Positions 26,598-33,907 of a stretch of 64,000 nt of DNA are shown here, one piece after another; the first letter of the stretch is position 1, and every line of letters starts with the position of its first letter. The position numbers and the translations under genes are program-made. The notes below the pieces were generated by a model. That model ran no database searches and had not been told where the DNA came from. It saw only the letters and a list, made by a program, of their open reading frames with translations. Source of the DNA: Candidatus Petromonas tenebris (GTDB taxonomy: Bacteria; Bacillota; Clostridia; Peptostreptococcales; Caminicellaceae); the NCBI GenBank assembly GCA_014236755.1, contig JACCKY010000019.1:1-64000 (forward strand). The letters are read 5' to 3'.

Positions 26598-26760
26598 GTT
26601 AAATTTATTAGGATTTTGAGAATCCTTCTGTCTCATGTGAAGATTTATTGCTTTATATAAATTAAGATAGAGGTAGCAACAAACACTTCAAAATCGCTCA
26701 GAAGGAAACCTCAAAATCCCTAGAGTAATATAAATTCAATCTTAAATTTGTTTATCTATA
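26598..26760 (+). repeat. Family A palindromic element (A1)
   Basis: Imperfect inverted repeat: TAGGATTTTGAGAATCCTTC on the left, GAAGGAAACCTCAAAATCC on the right, ending in ATCTATA. The leftmost about 20 bases found in A2/A3 are missing. It lies inside family C copy C4. Confidence 0.85.
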
Positions 26761-26816
26761 GGAAAGCCCCTAAAGAATGACCTGGATTTACCAAGAGCTA
26801 GGAGTTAAGAGCTAAA

Positions 26817-26841
26817 AAAGCGTCGTCAGACGCCTTTTTTC
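26817..26841 (-). terminator. Terminator of rhodanese gene (family C hairpin)
   Basis: AAAAAGCGTC gtca GACGCCTTTTT; on the minus strand it directly follows the rhodanese stop codon. Confidence 0.75.
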
Positions 26842-27280
26842 ATTTTACCAGTTCATATGACCAGTCTTCAATCCCTCCTGCGAGTACGTAAACTCTTGAA
26901 AACCCATTATTTGCCATAGCTTTTGCAATACTTTCACTTTTTTTGCCGTTATAGCAATAAACTAGATACACCTTTTGTTTATCAAAACTAGAATATTTGT
27001 CTTTTACGATTTTATAGGGCATTAAAATCGCCTGGGGAATGTGACCTTCTAAATATTCTTCTTCACCCCTCACATCAAGAACAGTTAGGTTATCATTTTT
27101 ACTAATGAGTACCTTGGCCTGTTCAGGTGAAATTTTATTATAGGTGTATTTCAAGTTTTGGGAAAAAGTCTCGCTGGACTTTGATAAGGTTACTAAAAGT
27201 ATAATACCTATTATCAAAGCTATAAGAATGGCGAGGGCTATATATAACTGTCTTCTCTTGATTATTAAAACCTTCAACAT
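26840..27280 (-). CDS. Membrane-anchored rhodanese-domain protein
   Basis: A 146-residue protein with an N-terminal membrane helix (about residues 11-31) and a single rhodanese domain facing outside or anchored at the membrane. The active-site loop is CYNGKKS with C109 as the persulfide cysteine; DVRGEEEYLEGHIP is the CH2-A motif. It would carry sulfane sulfur. ATG at 27280 follows AGAGGTGG. It lies downstream of the Cys-Sec protein gene on the same strand and diverges from the CoA-disulfide reductase operon. Confidence 0.88.
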   Translation of the reverse strand: MLKVLIIKRRQLYIALAILIALIIGIILLVTLSKSSETFSQNLKYTYNKISPEQAKVLISKNDNLTVLDVRGEEEYLEGHIPQAILMPYKIVKDKYSSFDKQKVYLVYCYNGKKSESIAKAMANNGFSRVYVLAGGIEDWSYELVK

Positions 27281-27386
27281 TCTACCACCTCTCATCTTCA
27301 TCATACTAATAATATATTTATAATGGGACGATTTTATTACTTTAATTTACATACTGAGGTATAATAAAGAGGCGGTAGATATACAA

Positions 27387-27674
27387 TTATATTACATTAA
27401 AATTTTTTATAAATATTTCTTTGATAAATAGGAAGTTTCGAAGGTCTAAGTGTAGTTCTTTTTCATTGTCGTATAAGTTTTTATGAATATAAAATGTAAC
27501 CTCATTTAAACGACATGATATAAAATCTTGAAGTCTATCTGGTTTGCCCGTCAAAACTGAGGGTAAGAAGGGTCTTCCTCAACATATCTTCAGTTTTACT
27601 GAGTCTATTGTCACATTGTTTATATTTTTTCTAGATAAATATTTTATGAGTGTATCACTCAATACTATTTTCAT
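27387..27674 (-). CDS. Putative selenoprotein with vicinal Cys-Sec (CC/Se-motif family)
   Basis: A 95-residue ORF if the in-frame UGA at 27579-27581 is read as selenocysteine (U32, just after C31). The start ATG has a perfect AGGAGG site 5 nt upstream. Reading stays open to TAA at 27387 with coherent sequence on both sides (KLKIC-U-GRPFLPSV, then GKPDRLQDF, then KELHLDLRNFLFIKEI). This matches my memory of the small CC/Se motif family, where the residue is Cys or Sec. A hairpin at 27547-27563 lies 15 nt after the UGA. The usual gene call stops at residue 31 and would miss it. Selenium incorporation is inferred. Confidence 0.8.
27547..27563 (-). promoter_or_regulatory. SECIS-like hairpin of CC/Se gene
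   Basis: CCCTCA / TGA(C)GGG stem with one bulged C and loop GUUU, beginning 15 nt after the UGA codon. Bacterial SECIS elements have this spacing and a G/U in the apical loop. Confidence 0.6.
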
Positions 27675-27764
27675 TTTTGCCTCCTAGAAATCTAAAATAC
27701 ATTCCTATACAAACATTATACCATGCTTTAAAAGACTAAATTTAAAAAAATTTTATGTTTAATA

Positions 27765-27796
27765 TTGACAGACTGTTAACAAAAGAGTAATATAAT
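27765..27796 (+). promoter_or_regulatory. Promoter of the DUF1858-Sec operon
   Basis: TTGACA at 27765-27770; TAATAT at 27788 (17-bp spacing) overlapping TATAAT at 27791-27796. A C/G-rich hairpin (ACCCCC...GGGGGT, about 27805-27825) lies in the leader before the start codon, similar to that in the yabE leader. Confidence 0.6.
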
Positions 27797-27851
27797 ATGT
27801 AGAAACCCCCACCCAGGAGGGGGGTGAATGTATAGAAAGGAAGGGAATAAT

Positions 27852-28043
27852 TTGTATACGGAAAAGGACATTATCAATGATGTTTTACTCAAGGATAGAG
27901 AAGCAGAAAAGATATTTAAAAAATTCGGAATCAGATGCTTTGGTTGAGGCGGTGCACTATATAAGAGCATTGGATATGCTTGTGAAATTTATAATGTAGA
28001 TTCAGAAAAATTACTTAAAGAACTAAATAATAGGGGGAAATAA
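27852..28043 (+). CDS. DUF1858-domain selenoprotein (C-x-x-Sec)
   Basis: A 63-residue DUF1858 protein if UGA at 27945-27947 is read as selenocysteine. It starts at TTG 27852 after AGGAAGGGA and ends 1 nt before the CoA-disulfide reductase ATG. The redox motif is C29-F-G-U32, where the paralog at 9339 has C-L-N-C. The flanks also align: KFGIRC versus KYGLTC, and YNVDSEKLLKELNN versus NEIDLDKMIKDLNN. A 5-bp hairpin (27966-27980) follows the UGA by 18 nt. The paralog comparison makes recoding much more likely than a mutation. Confidence 0.88.
27966..27980 (+). promoter_or_regulatory. SECIS-like hairpin of DUF1858-Sec gene
   Basis: AGCAT-TGGAT-ATGCT, a perfect 5-bp stem with a G-containing 5-nt loop starting 18 nt after the UGA, in the window expected for a bacterial SECIS. 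Confidence 0.65.
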
Positions 28044-28044
28044 A

Positions 28045-29700
28045 ATGATGAATCAAAAAGTTCTAGTTATCGGAGCTGTGGCAGCTGGAACTAAGACTGC
28101 TGCAAAGCTCAAGAGGGAAAATCCAAACTTTGATATTACTGTAATTACAAAGGATGAGTATATTTCCTATGCTGGATGTGGACTACCCTACTATATAGGG
28201 GGAGTAATAGAGGAAAAGAAAGAGTTAGTTGTAAAAACTCCAGAGGATTTTAAACTTATTACGGGTATAGATGTCTTAATCAATCATGAAGCCATTGATA
28301 TAGATAAGGAAAACAAAAAAGTTAAAGTAAAGGTTCTAGCTACAGGAGAAGTAAAGGACTTTCATTACGATAAGCTCGTTATTGCAACAGGAGCGTCTCC
28401 ATTTGTTCCACCGATAGAAGGAATAGACCTTGAGAGAGTATTTACCCTGAGAAGAGTAGAAGACGCTTTAGCCATAAGAGAGGCGGTAGAAAGTGGAGAG
28501 ATAAAAAAAGCAGTGGTAGTAGGTGGCGGGTTTATAGGACTTGAAACTGCAGAAAATCTGTTTGATAGAAATATAGAAGTATCAATAGTAGAGCTTGCTC
28601 CTCATATACTACCAGGTTTTGATGAAGAGATAGCATTGTATGCTCAAAATTATATGACTGAAAAAGGAGTTAATATATTAACATCTGAAAAAGTTGTATC
28701 CATAAAGGGAAAAGGTAAAGTAGAAAAAGTAGTTACTGACAAAAGAGAAATTGAAGCTGACTTGGTAATAATGTCAGTGGGAGTTAAACCAAACGTAGGT
28801 TTAGCTAAAAAGCTTGGCATAGAAATAGGAACTACGAGGGCAATAAAAGTAAATCAACATATGGAGACTAATATACCCGATGTTTATGCTGTAGGTGACT
28901 GTGCTGAAACTACAAACCTTATTACAGGCAAACCTGCTTGGTATCCTATGGGATCTACCGCTAATAAGATGGGTAGAGTTGCAGGTATCAATATGAATGA
29001 TCCTGAAGAAAAGGATTCACTAAAGGGCGTTTTAGGAACTACAGTAGTTAAGTTATTCGGATTAAATGCAGCTAAAACTGGTCTTTCTGAAAGGGATGCA
29101 AAAAAGGAAGGTTATGACGTGGTAAGCGTTATAGTACCGGGAAATGATAAGGCTCACTACTATCCGGGATACAGAATGATTATCACTAAACTTATAGCTG
29201 ATAAAAATACCCATAAGGTATTGGGTGCCCAAGTAATAGGAGAAGGTGTGGTAGATAAGCCTATAGATATTATTGCTACAGCTATAACCCTTGGAGCTAA
29301 GGTTGAAGATTTAGAAAAGCTGGATTTGGCATATGCTCCCCCATTCTCAATGGCAATGGCAACTACAATAGTTGCAGCTAATGTACTTCTAAACAAGCTG
29401 AAGGGCAAAATAGAAACTATATCTCCAGTCCAACTTAAGGATAAACTTGATGAGGTAGTTGTGCTGGATGTAAGGGATGAAGCTTCTAACATGATATGTT
29501 CAATTCCAGGTTGTATTAACATATACTCTGAAGAGTTGTCAATGAAGGCTGAGGAGCTGGATAAGAATAAGGAAACTGTCCTAGTATGCAAAATAGGCAA
29601 AAACGCATACCTTTCATACCTACAGCTTAAGGAGATGGGCTTTAAGAATGTAAAGGTGCTTGAAGGTGGCATGGCTGCCTATCCGTATAAAACAGAATAA
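28045..29700 (+). CDS. CoA-disulfide reductase/NADH oxidase-rhodanese fusion
   Basis: A 551-residue FAD- and NAD(P)H-dependent pyridine nucleotide-disulfide oxidoreductase. Rossmann motif VIGAVAAGTK at the N-terminus, the single active-site cysteine in SYAGCGLPYY (C45), a second GGGFIGLE nucleotide site, and a C-terminal rhodanese domain (about residues 455-551) with catalytic C515 in VCKIGKNAY. Fused enzymes of this type reduce CoA-disulfide, CoA-persulfide or polysulfide. It starts 1 nt after the DUF1858-Sec stop, so the two are co-translated; electrons or sulfur may pass between them. Confidence 0.92.
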   Translation: MMNQKVLVIGAVAAGTKTAAKLKRENPNFDITVITKDEYISYAGCGLPYYIGGVIEEKKELVVKTPEDFKLITGIDVLINHEAIDIDKENKKVKVKVLATGEVKDFHYDKLVIATGASPFVPPIEGIDLERVFTLRRVEDALAIREAVESGEIKKAVVVGGGFIGLETAENLFDRNIEVSIVELAPHILPGFDEEIALYAQNYMTEKGVNILTSEKVVSIKGKGKVEKVVTDKREIEADLVIMSVGVKPNVGLAKKLGIEIGTTRAIKVNQHMETNIPDVYAVGDCAETTNLITGKPAWYPMGSTANKMGRVAGINMNDPEEKDSLKGVLGTTVVKLFGLNAAKTGLSERDAKKEGYDVVSVIVPGNDKAHYYPGYRMIITKLIADKNTHKVLGAQVIGEGVVDKPIDIIATAITLGAKVEDLEKLDLAYAPPFSMAMATTIVAANVLLNKLKGKIETISPVQLKDKLDEVVVLDVRDEASNMICSIPGCINIYSEELSMKAEELDKNKETVLVCKIGKNAYLSYLQLKEMGFKNVKVLEGGMAAYPYKTE

Positions 29701-29705
29701 GATAA

Positions 29706-29886
29706 TATAGACAATAAAGTTCAAGGTTTAATTTATTAGGATTTTGAGAATCCTCCTGGCCTATGTGAAGATTTGCCCTCTTCAAATAAAAGATAGAAGT
29801 AGCAACAAATACTTCAAAAATACTCAGAAGGAAACCTCAAAATCCCTAGAGTAATATAAATTGAATTTTAAAGATGTTCATCTATA
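29706..29886 (+). repeat. Family A palindromic element, full length (A2)
   Basis: 181 bp from TATAGAC to TCTATA, inserted between the CoA-disulfide reductase and tusA. Arms as in A3. If transcribed it forms one long hairpin in the operon mRNA. Confidence 0.88.
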
Positions 29887-29908
29887 TTTTAAATTTGGAG
29901 GGATTAAT

Positions 29909-30133
29909 ATGGCAGAAATAAATTTAAATTGTAAAGGACTTCAGTGCCCAGGACCTATTATGCAAGTGTTTAAGACGGCTAAGGAAGCAAAATCAGGAGA
30001 TGTAATCAATGTGAAAGTTACTGACAGAGGATTTGCAAAGGATATTCAGGCTTGGTGTAAAAAGACAGGAAACGAATTGTTAGAGCTTAATGAAGGTGAA
30101 ACAGAAATAAGTGCAAAAATCAAAGTCAAATAA
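29909..30133 (+). CDS. tusA: TusA/SirA-family sulfur carrier
   Basis: A 74-residue sulfur-transfer protein. The CPGP motif with C13 (and C8) accepts persulfide sulfur from rhodanese or desulfurase and hands it on to DsrE-type proteins. ATG at 29909 follows TTTGGAGGG. It is directly upstream of the DsrE-like gene, a typical pair, and downstream of family A copy A2. Confidence 0.93.
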   Translation: MAEINLNCKGLQCPGPIMQVFKTAKEAKSGDVINVKVTDRGFAKDIQAWCKKTGNELLELNEGETEISAKIKVK

Positions 30134-30148
30134 AATAGAGGTGAAACT

Positions 30149-30622
30149 ATGACAGATAAAAAGACTATGATAGTCTTTAGCGGCGACCTGGATAAAGTCA
30201 TGGCGAGCTTTATCATAGCTAATGGAGCAGCAGCCATGGGAAATGAAGTAACCATGTTCTTTACCTTCTGGGGCTTAAATGCTCTTAGAAAGGCTAAAAA
30301 AGTTAAGGTTAAAAAAGATTTCATGGAAAAAATGTTCGGTTGGATGATGCCAAGGGGTGCCGAAAAGCTTGGACTATCTAAAATGAATTTTGGCGGAATA
30401 GGTGCTAAAATGATGAAGGATATAATGAAAAAGAAAAACGTAAGCAGCCTGCCGGAGCTTATAGAGATGGCTCAAATGATGGGCGTGAAAATAGTAGCAT
30501 GTACCATGTCTATGGATGTTATGGGCATTAAGGAAGAAGAGCTTATTGACGGCATAGAGTTTGCCGGAGTGGCAACCTATCTTGGTGAAGCCGATGAAGC
30601 CAATGTAAACTTATTTATATAA
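30149..30622 (+). CDS. DsrE/DsrF/DrsH-like sulfur-relay protein
   Basis: A 157-residue DsrE2-type protein. The N-terminal FSGDLDKVMASFIIANGAA and MFFTFWGLNALR are family signatures, and the cysteine in VACTMSMDVMG is the probable persulfide carrier. The middle is Met/Lys-rich. It partners TusA in sulfur trafficking at or near the membrane. Starts 15 nt after tusA with AGAGGTG. Confidence 0.9.
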   Translation: MTDKKTMIVFSGDLDKVMASFIIANGAAAMGNEVTMFFTFWGLNALRKAKKVKVKKDFMEKMFGWMMPRGAEKLGLSKMNFGGIGAKMMKDIMKKKNVSSLPELIEMAQMMGVKIVACTMSMDVMGIKEEELIDGIEFAGVATYLGEADEANVNLFI

Positions 30623-30674
30623 TAAAATGGAGAGGATATATCTCTCCATTTTGTAATTTATGATATAATTATAA

Positions 30675-30838
30675 AACAAAATGCTTACAGCACTTTGTTA
30701 GTTAGCAGCTGGTAGTTCATAGTTAGTAGGGCTAACAGGTTAATACTTTTGGGTCTTTCCTGTTACCTGTAGCTCGTTTTTAAATCTCTTAACTTTAAAC
30801 TTTTAACTTTTATTACCTGTCACCAGTTACCTGTATTA
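30675..30838 (-). repeat. Family C mosaic repeat, reverse orientation (C5)
   Basis: Its reverse complement (CAGGTAACAGGAAAGACCCA, TATTAACCTGTTAGCCCTAC, AACTACCAGCTGCTAACTAA then hairpin GTGCT gta AGCAT) closely matches C7 at 46480-46580. It lies between the DsrE-like gene and the CsoR-like gene, so the repressor's promoter may be within or next to it. Confidence 0.75.
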
Positions 30839-30858
30839 TAATGAAAAGGAGTGGAAAA

Positions 30859-31128
30859 ATGCCGAGTGAAAGTTCAAGGAAGGATATTATAAATAGATTA
30901 AGAACCCTGAAGGGGCATATTGCTGGAATAGAGAAGATGGTAGAAGAAGGCAAAAACTGCGAAGATATACTTCTTCAAATAGCAGCTATAAAATCATCTA
31001 TTCATAAAGTAGGGATGATTATCATAGAAGAACATGCTGTAGACTGTTTGCTTGGTGAAGATGATGAACCTCTTGAAAGGGGAAAGGTAGAAAAAATCAT
31101 AAAAACACTTATGAACTATATGAAATAA
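30859..31128 (+). CDS. CsoR/CstR-family transcriptional repressor
   Basis: An 89-residue all-helical metal- or persulfide-sensing repressor (DUF156). C34, H59 and C63 reproduce the C-H-C spacing of copper sensors (25 and 4 residues). C34 and C63 alone match the two cysteines of the persulfide sensor CstR, but CstR lacks the histidine. Sequence leans to CsoR; the neighbourhood (rhodaneses, TusA, DsrE) leans to CstR. ATG at 30859 is set by AAAGGAG. Confidence 0.87.
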   Translation: MPSESSRKDIINRLRTLKGHIAGIEKMVEEGKNCEDILLQIAAIKSSIHKVGMIIIEEHAVDCLLGEDDEPLERGKVEKIIKTLMNYMK

Positions 31129-31156
31129 AGCACCTAATTAGCTAGGTGCTATTTTT
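31129..31156. terminator. Bidirectional terminator
   Basis: AGCACCTA / TAGGTGCT hairpin with T tract between the convergent CsoR-like and DUF3189 genes. Confidence 0.85.
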
Positions 31157-31599
31157 AATTTAACTTTATTTACAATATCCACTATGTCGCCATATATCTT
31201 CATTGTTCCATAGGCAACTATGGGCCTTCCGAATCTAACCATTCTAAATTTTCTTGAACTTCCTCCCCCTAGTTTCATTAAAAAGTTTACTGTAGGGGAG
31301 GTATCAACCAGTATTATCTCACTTTGATCCATATTTATCATAGAAGGTATAGAACGAATAGCATTTGTAACAGGGTGCTTATGATATAACCTGCTAAGTG
31401 TATAAACTCTATTTCCGAACTCATCTACACCGTGAAAAATCAACCTACCTATATATTTTGATGTTAGCTTGTCGAACATAGGAATCTTCAGTATCTCCTC
31501 AGTAGTCGGTATCCTATCGGTAGGAAGTCTATTTAAATGTATATATGTTGCCACAACCGATGAATGGCTGCCGCCAACATCGTGATATATAACATGCAT
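31138..31599 (-). CDS. DUF3189-family protein
   Basis: A 153-residue protein beginning MHVIYHDVGGSHSSVVATYIH, the signature of DUF3189, a family restricted to spore-forming Firmicutes. No catalytic residues are known. GGGAGGATT precedes its ATG. It faces the CsoR-like gene across a shared terminator. Function unknown. Confidence 0.8.
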   Translation of the reverse strand: MHVIYHDVGGSHSSVVATYIHLNRLPTDRIPTTEEILKIPMFDKLTSKYIGRLIFHGVDEFGNRVYTLSRLYHKHPVTNAIRSIPSMINMDQSEIILVDTSPTVNFLMKLGGGSSRKFRMVRFGRPIVAYGTMKIYGDIVDIVNKVKLKIAPS

Positions 31600-31672
31600 A
31601 TAAAAAATCCTCCCATTTTAAAAGGTTTATAATATATTTTTTCTCAAATTATAAATTATATTCAAGTAATTA

Positions 31673-31855
31673 TATAGATAACAAAGTTCGAGGTTAAATT
31701 TATTAGGATTTTGAGAATCCTTCTGGCTCATGTGAAGATTTGTTGCTTTATTTTAATTAAGATAAAGGTAACAACAAATACTTCAAAATCGCTTAGAAGG
31801 AAACCTCAAAATTCCTAGAGTACTATATATTGAATCTTAAAGTTGCTCATCTATA
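31673..31855 (+). repeat. Family A palindromic element, full length (A3)
   Basis: 183 bp from TATAGATAACAAAGTTCG to AGTTGCTCATCTATA. The ends are imperfect inverted repeats beginning TATAGAT, and inner arms match TAGGATTTTGAG...CTCAAAATTCCTA. Flanking TA dinucleotides could be a target duplication. It lies between the DUF3189 and MarR genes. Confidence 0.9.
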
Positions 31856-31883
31856 CAAAATAGTTAATATATAAACTATTTAC

Positions 31884-31928
31884 ATATATAATATTAATAT
31901 ATATAATATTAATGTATATAATATTTAT
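31884..31928 (+). promoter_or_regulatory. Three tandem 15-bp repeats before the MarR gene
   Basis: Two exact copies of ATATATAATATTAAT followed by GTATATAATATTTAT. Each unit holds a TATAAT-like -10 and lies 28-70 bp before the MarR start, so this is a candidate promoter/operator for autoregulation. Confidence 0.55.
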
Positions 31929-31955
31929 GGATAAATTTATTTTGGAGGTTAACAC

Positions 31956-32432
31956 ATGAGTAAAGTAAAAAAGCTATATGAAAGCTACGATTGGGTTGGT
32001 GAAATAGCTAACAAGACTATTATAGAGCTTCAAAAAACTGCTGAGATATTGACTGAGCTTCACAATGATTTTTTTAGCAGGTTTGATATATCCAGTACTA
32101 AATTTAATTTTTTGGTTATTTTATATACTGGTTATGACGAAGGAATGATGCTGTCTGAAATAGGTGAACAAATGCTGGTCACCAAGGCTAATATAACTGG
32201 GCTAGTTGACAGACTGGAAAAACAGGGATATGTAAAAAGAAAAAGAGACCTATTTGATAGAAGAAAGGTCATAGCTATGATTACCGATAAAGGAAAAAGC
32301 TTTACAGAAAAAGTCATAGAAGAATATAAAGTATGGTCTAAAAGCATTATGACCATTTTGGAAGATGATGAAAAGAGTCAGCTTATTGGACTGTTAAAGA
32401 AAATTCAAGTAGGGCTTATAGATAAAATTTAG
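31956..32432 (+). CDS. MarR-family transcriptional regulator
   Basis: A 158-residue winged-helix regulator. The recognition region MLVTKANITGLVDRLEKQGYVKRKR and the wing (DRRKVIAMITDKG) are standard. GGAGG precedes ATG. It is the first gene of the tolC-hlyD-ABC2 operon, 20 nt upstream of tolC, and so probably represses this export system and is released by a small molecule. Confidence 0.92.
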   Translation: MSKVKKLYESYDWVGEIANKTIIELQKTAEILTELHNDFFSRFDISSTKFNFLVILYTGYDEGMMLSEIGEQMLVTKANITGLVDRLEKQGYVKRKRDLFDRRKVIAMITDKGKSFTEKVIEEYKVWSKSIMTILEDDEKSQLIGLLKKIQVGLIDKI

Positions 32433-32452
32433 TCTAGGGAGGAGCAATATAA

Positions 32453-33888
32453 ATGACAAGAAAGTCAAAATTCATTGTGCTGCTTTTAGCAGTTGTTTTA
32501 GTATTAGTCACATCCTTTTCAACTAGAGCTGAGGATGAGAAGAAAGATGAGCTAAATCTTACAATCGAAGAGGCAGTTAAACTTGGAATAAAAAATAGTA
32601 TAGATTTGAGGCAGATAAAAAATGAAATAGATTTAAGTGCATTAAAACAGGAAAGATCAGAGTATTTGGGTAAAAAACTTAAGGATGGTGAAGAGAGGAT
32701 AGAGGAAGGAGAAGAAGAGATAAGTGAAGCGCAACAGGCATTAAATAATGGAATTGCCCCTGTAGATATAACATTACCTGATGGAACCACTGTTCTAAAA
32801 GGAACTAGTATTGATTCACTACCTATATCAGATGAAATGAAACAGCAAATTAAATCAGGAATCGAGCAGAAACTTGATGAAAATAAACAACAACTTGAAT
32901 CAGGAAAATATAGTCTCACTAATTCATTGCAGGAAGCAGGCTCAACTCTTTCTAACAAGCTAAACTTTGACAGTCTAGACGCTCTTAATGTGGAATCAAC
33001 ATCAGATTTAATAACAACTATGGCAAATGTATCCTATGAGGTGACAAGGGCCTCCTATGATATTTATAAAAACAAAATTGCCATGCTCATTCAAAAGAAC
33101 TATTATGATGTGTTAAAGGCTCAGAAGATACTGGAAGTAAAGAAAAAGGCAATGGATAGGGAAAAAAGCAATATGAGTTTGCAAAGGCAGGGTATGAAAC
33201 GGGAATGAAGGCTAAGGACGATATGCTCTTAGCTGAGGTTTATTATAAGGGGACTCAGATTGAGTACGAAAAGGCAAGGGGTGAACTACAAAAGACTCTT
33301 GTAGAGTTTAAAAAAAGCCTCAATATACCTTTGGACACTAAAGTTGTTCTTACCGATGTATTGGTTAATGAAAGGGAAATACCAGACCTAGAAAAAGGAG
33401 TGGATAGTGGGCTTAAAAACAGACTGGAAATCAAAAAGGCCTTGGGAGAAGTTGGGGTATACGATTTAAATTTTGAGTTGACCAAAAGAAAATATCCCGA
33501 CAATACCTTTCAATATAGAGAAGCTAAACTATTGAAGGAAAAAGCTAGAATAAACTACGAAAAGACCTACTCAGAAGTTAAAAGCTCAATAAGGAAATCC
33601 TATGAAACCTTGAAGATGGCAGGAGAAATGTTGGAGATAGCAAAGGATATGACAAAGGGTGCAAAGGAGAGCGTCGAAATAGCTGAGTACAAATACAAGG
33701 AAGGATTTGGAGCTCCCAATAGCTTTCTCAAAAAGCTTGATCTAGAGTCGGCTGCAGGAACTATAGTTGAGGTCCTTGCAGCAGAGGAAAATCTGGCTGA
33801 AGTTGAAGAGAAGGTTATTGAGATAATATATGGATATAACTTGGCTAAGATGAAGTACTATAATGATATAGGAAAATTTATATATTAA
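32453..33888 (+). pseudogene. TolC-family protein, frameshifted at a homopolymer
   Basis: A signal peptide (residues about 6-26) is followed by the TolC-like coiled-coil core. The first frame ends at 33208, the second runs to 33888. The break is in a run of six A's at 33162-33167: seven A's would give EKKQYEFAKAGYETGMKAKDD, the expected helix. Intact length would be about 477 residues. TolC homologs form outer-membrane channels in diderms; in a monoderm they would be surface or membrane-associated. Whether this is mutation, slippage or sequencing error cannot be told. Confidence 0.85.
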
Positions 33889-33907
33889 TAAGGAAGGAGA
33901 TTGAACA

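Larger units (their letters stand above)
26500..26841 (+). repeat. Family C mosaic repeat interrupted by family A (C4)
   Basis: Left part (TCAAACTTCTACCAGTTAGG, GCTAATAGCAAAAAGGT) and right part (GGAAAGCCCCTAAAGAATGA, CCAAGAGCTAGGAGTTAAGAG, hairpin GCGTC gtca GACGC) align with the continuous copy at 56820-56990. The family A element (26598-26760) sits between them, replacing about 11 bp. Confidence 0.75.

Noticed and set aside
33205-33888. Independent 227-residue gene in the tolC region
   Set aside because: It begins in the middle of a TolC helix and continues it after a one-base shift; not a separate gene.
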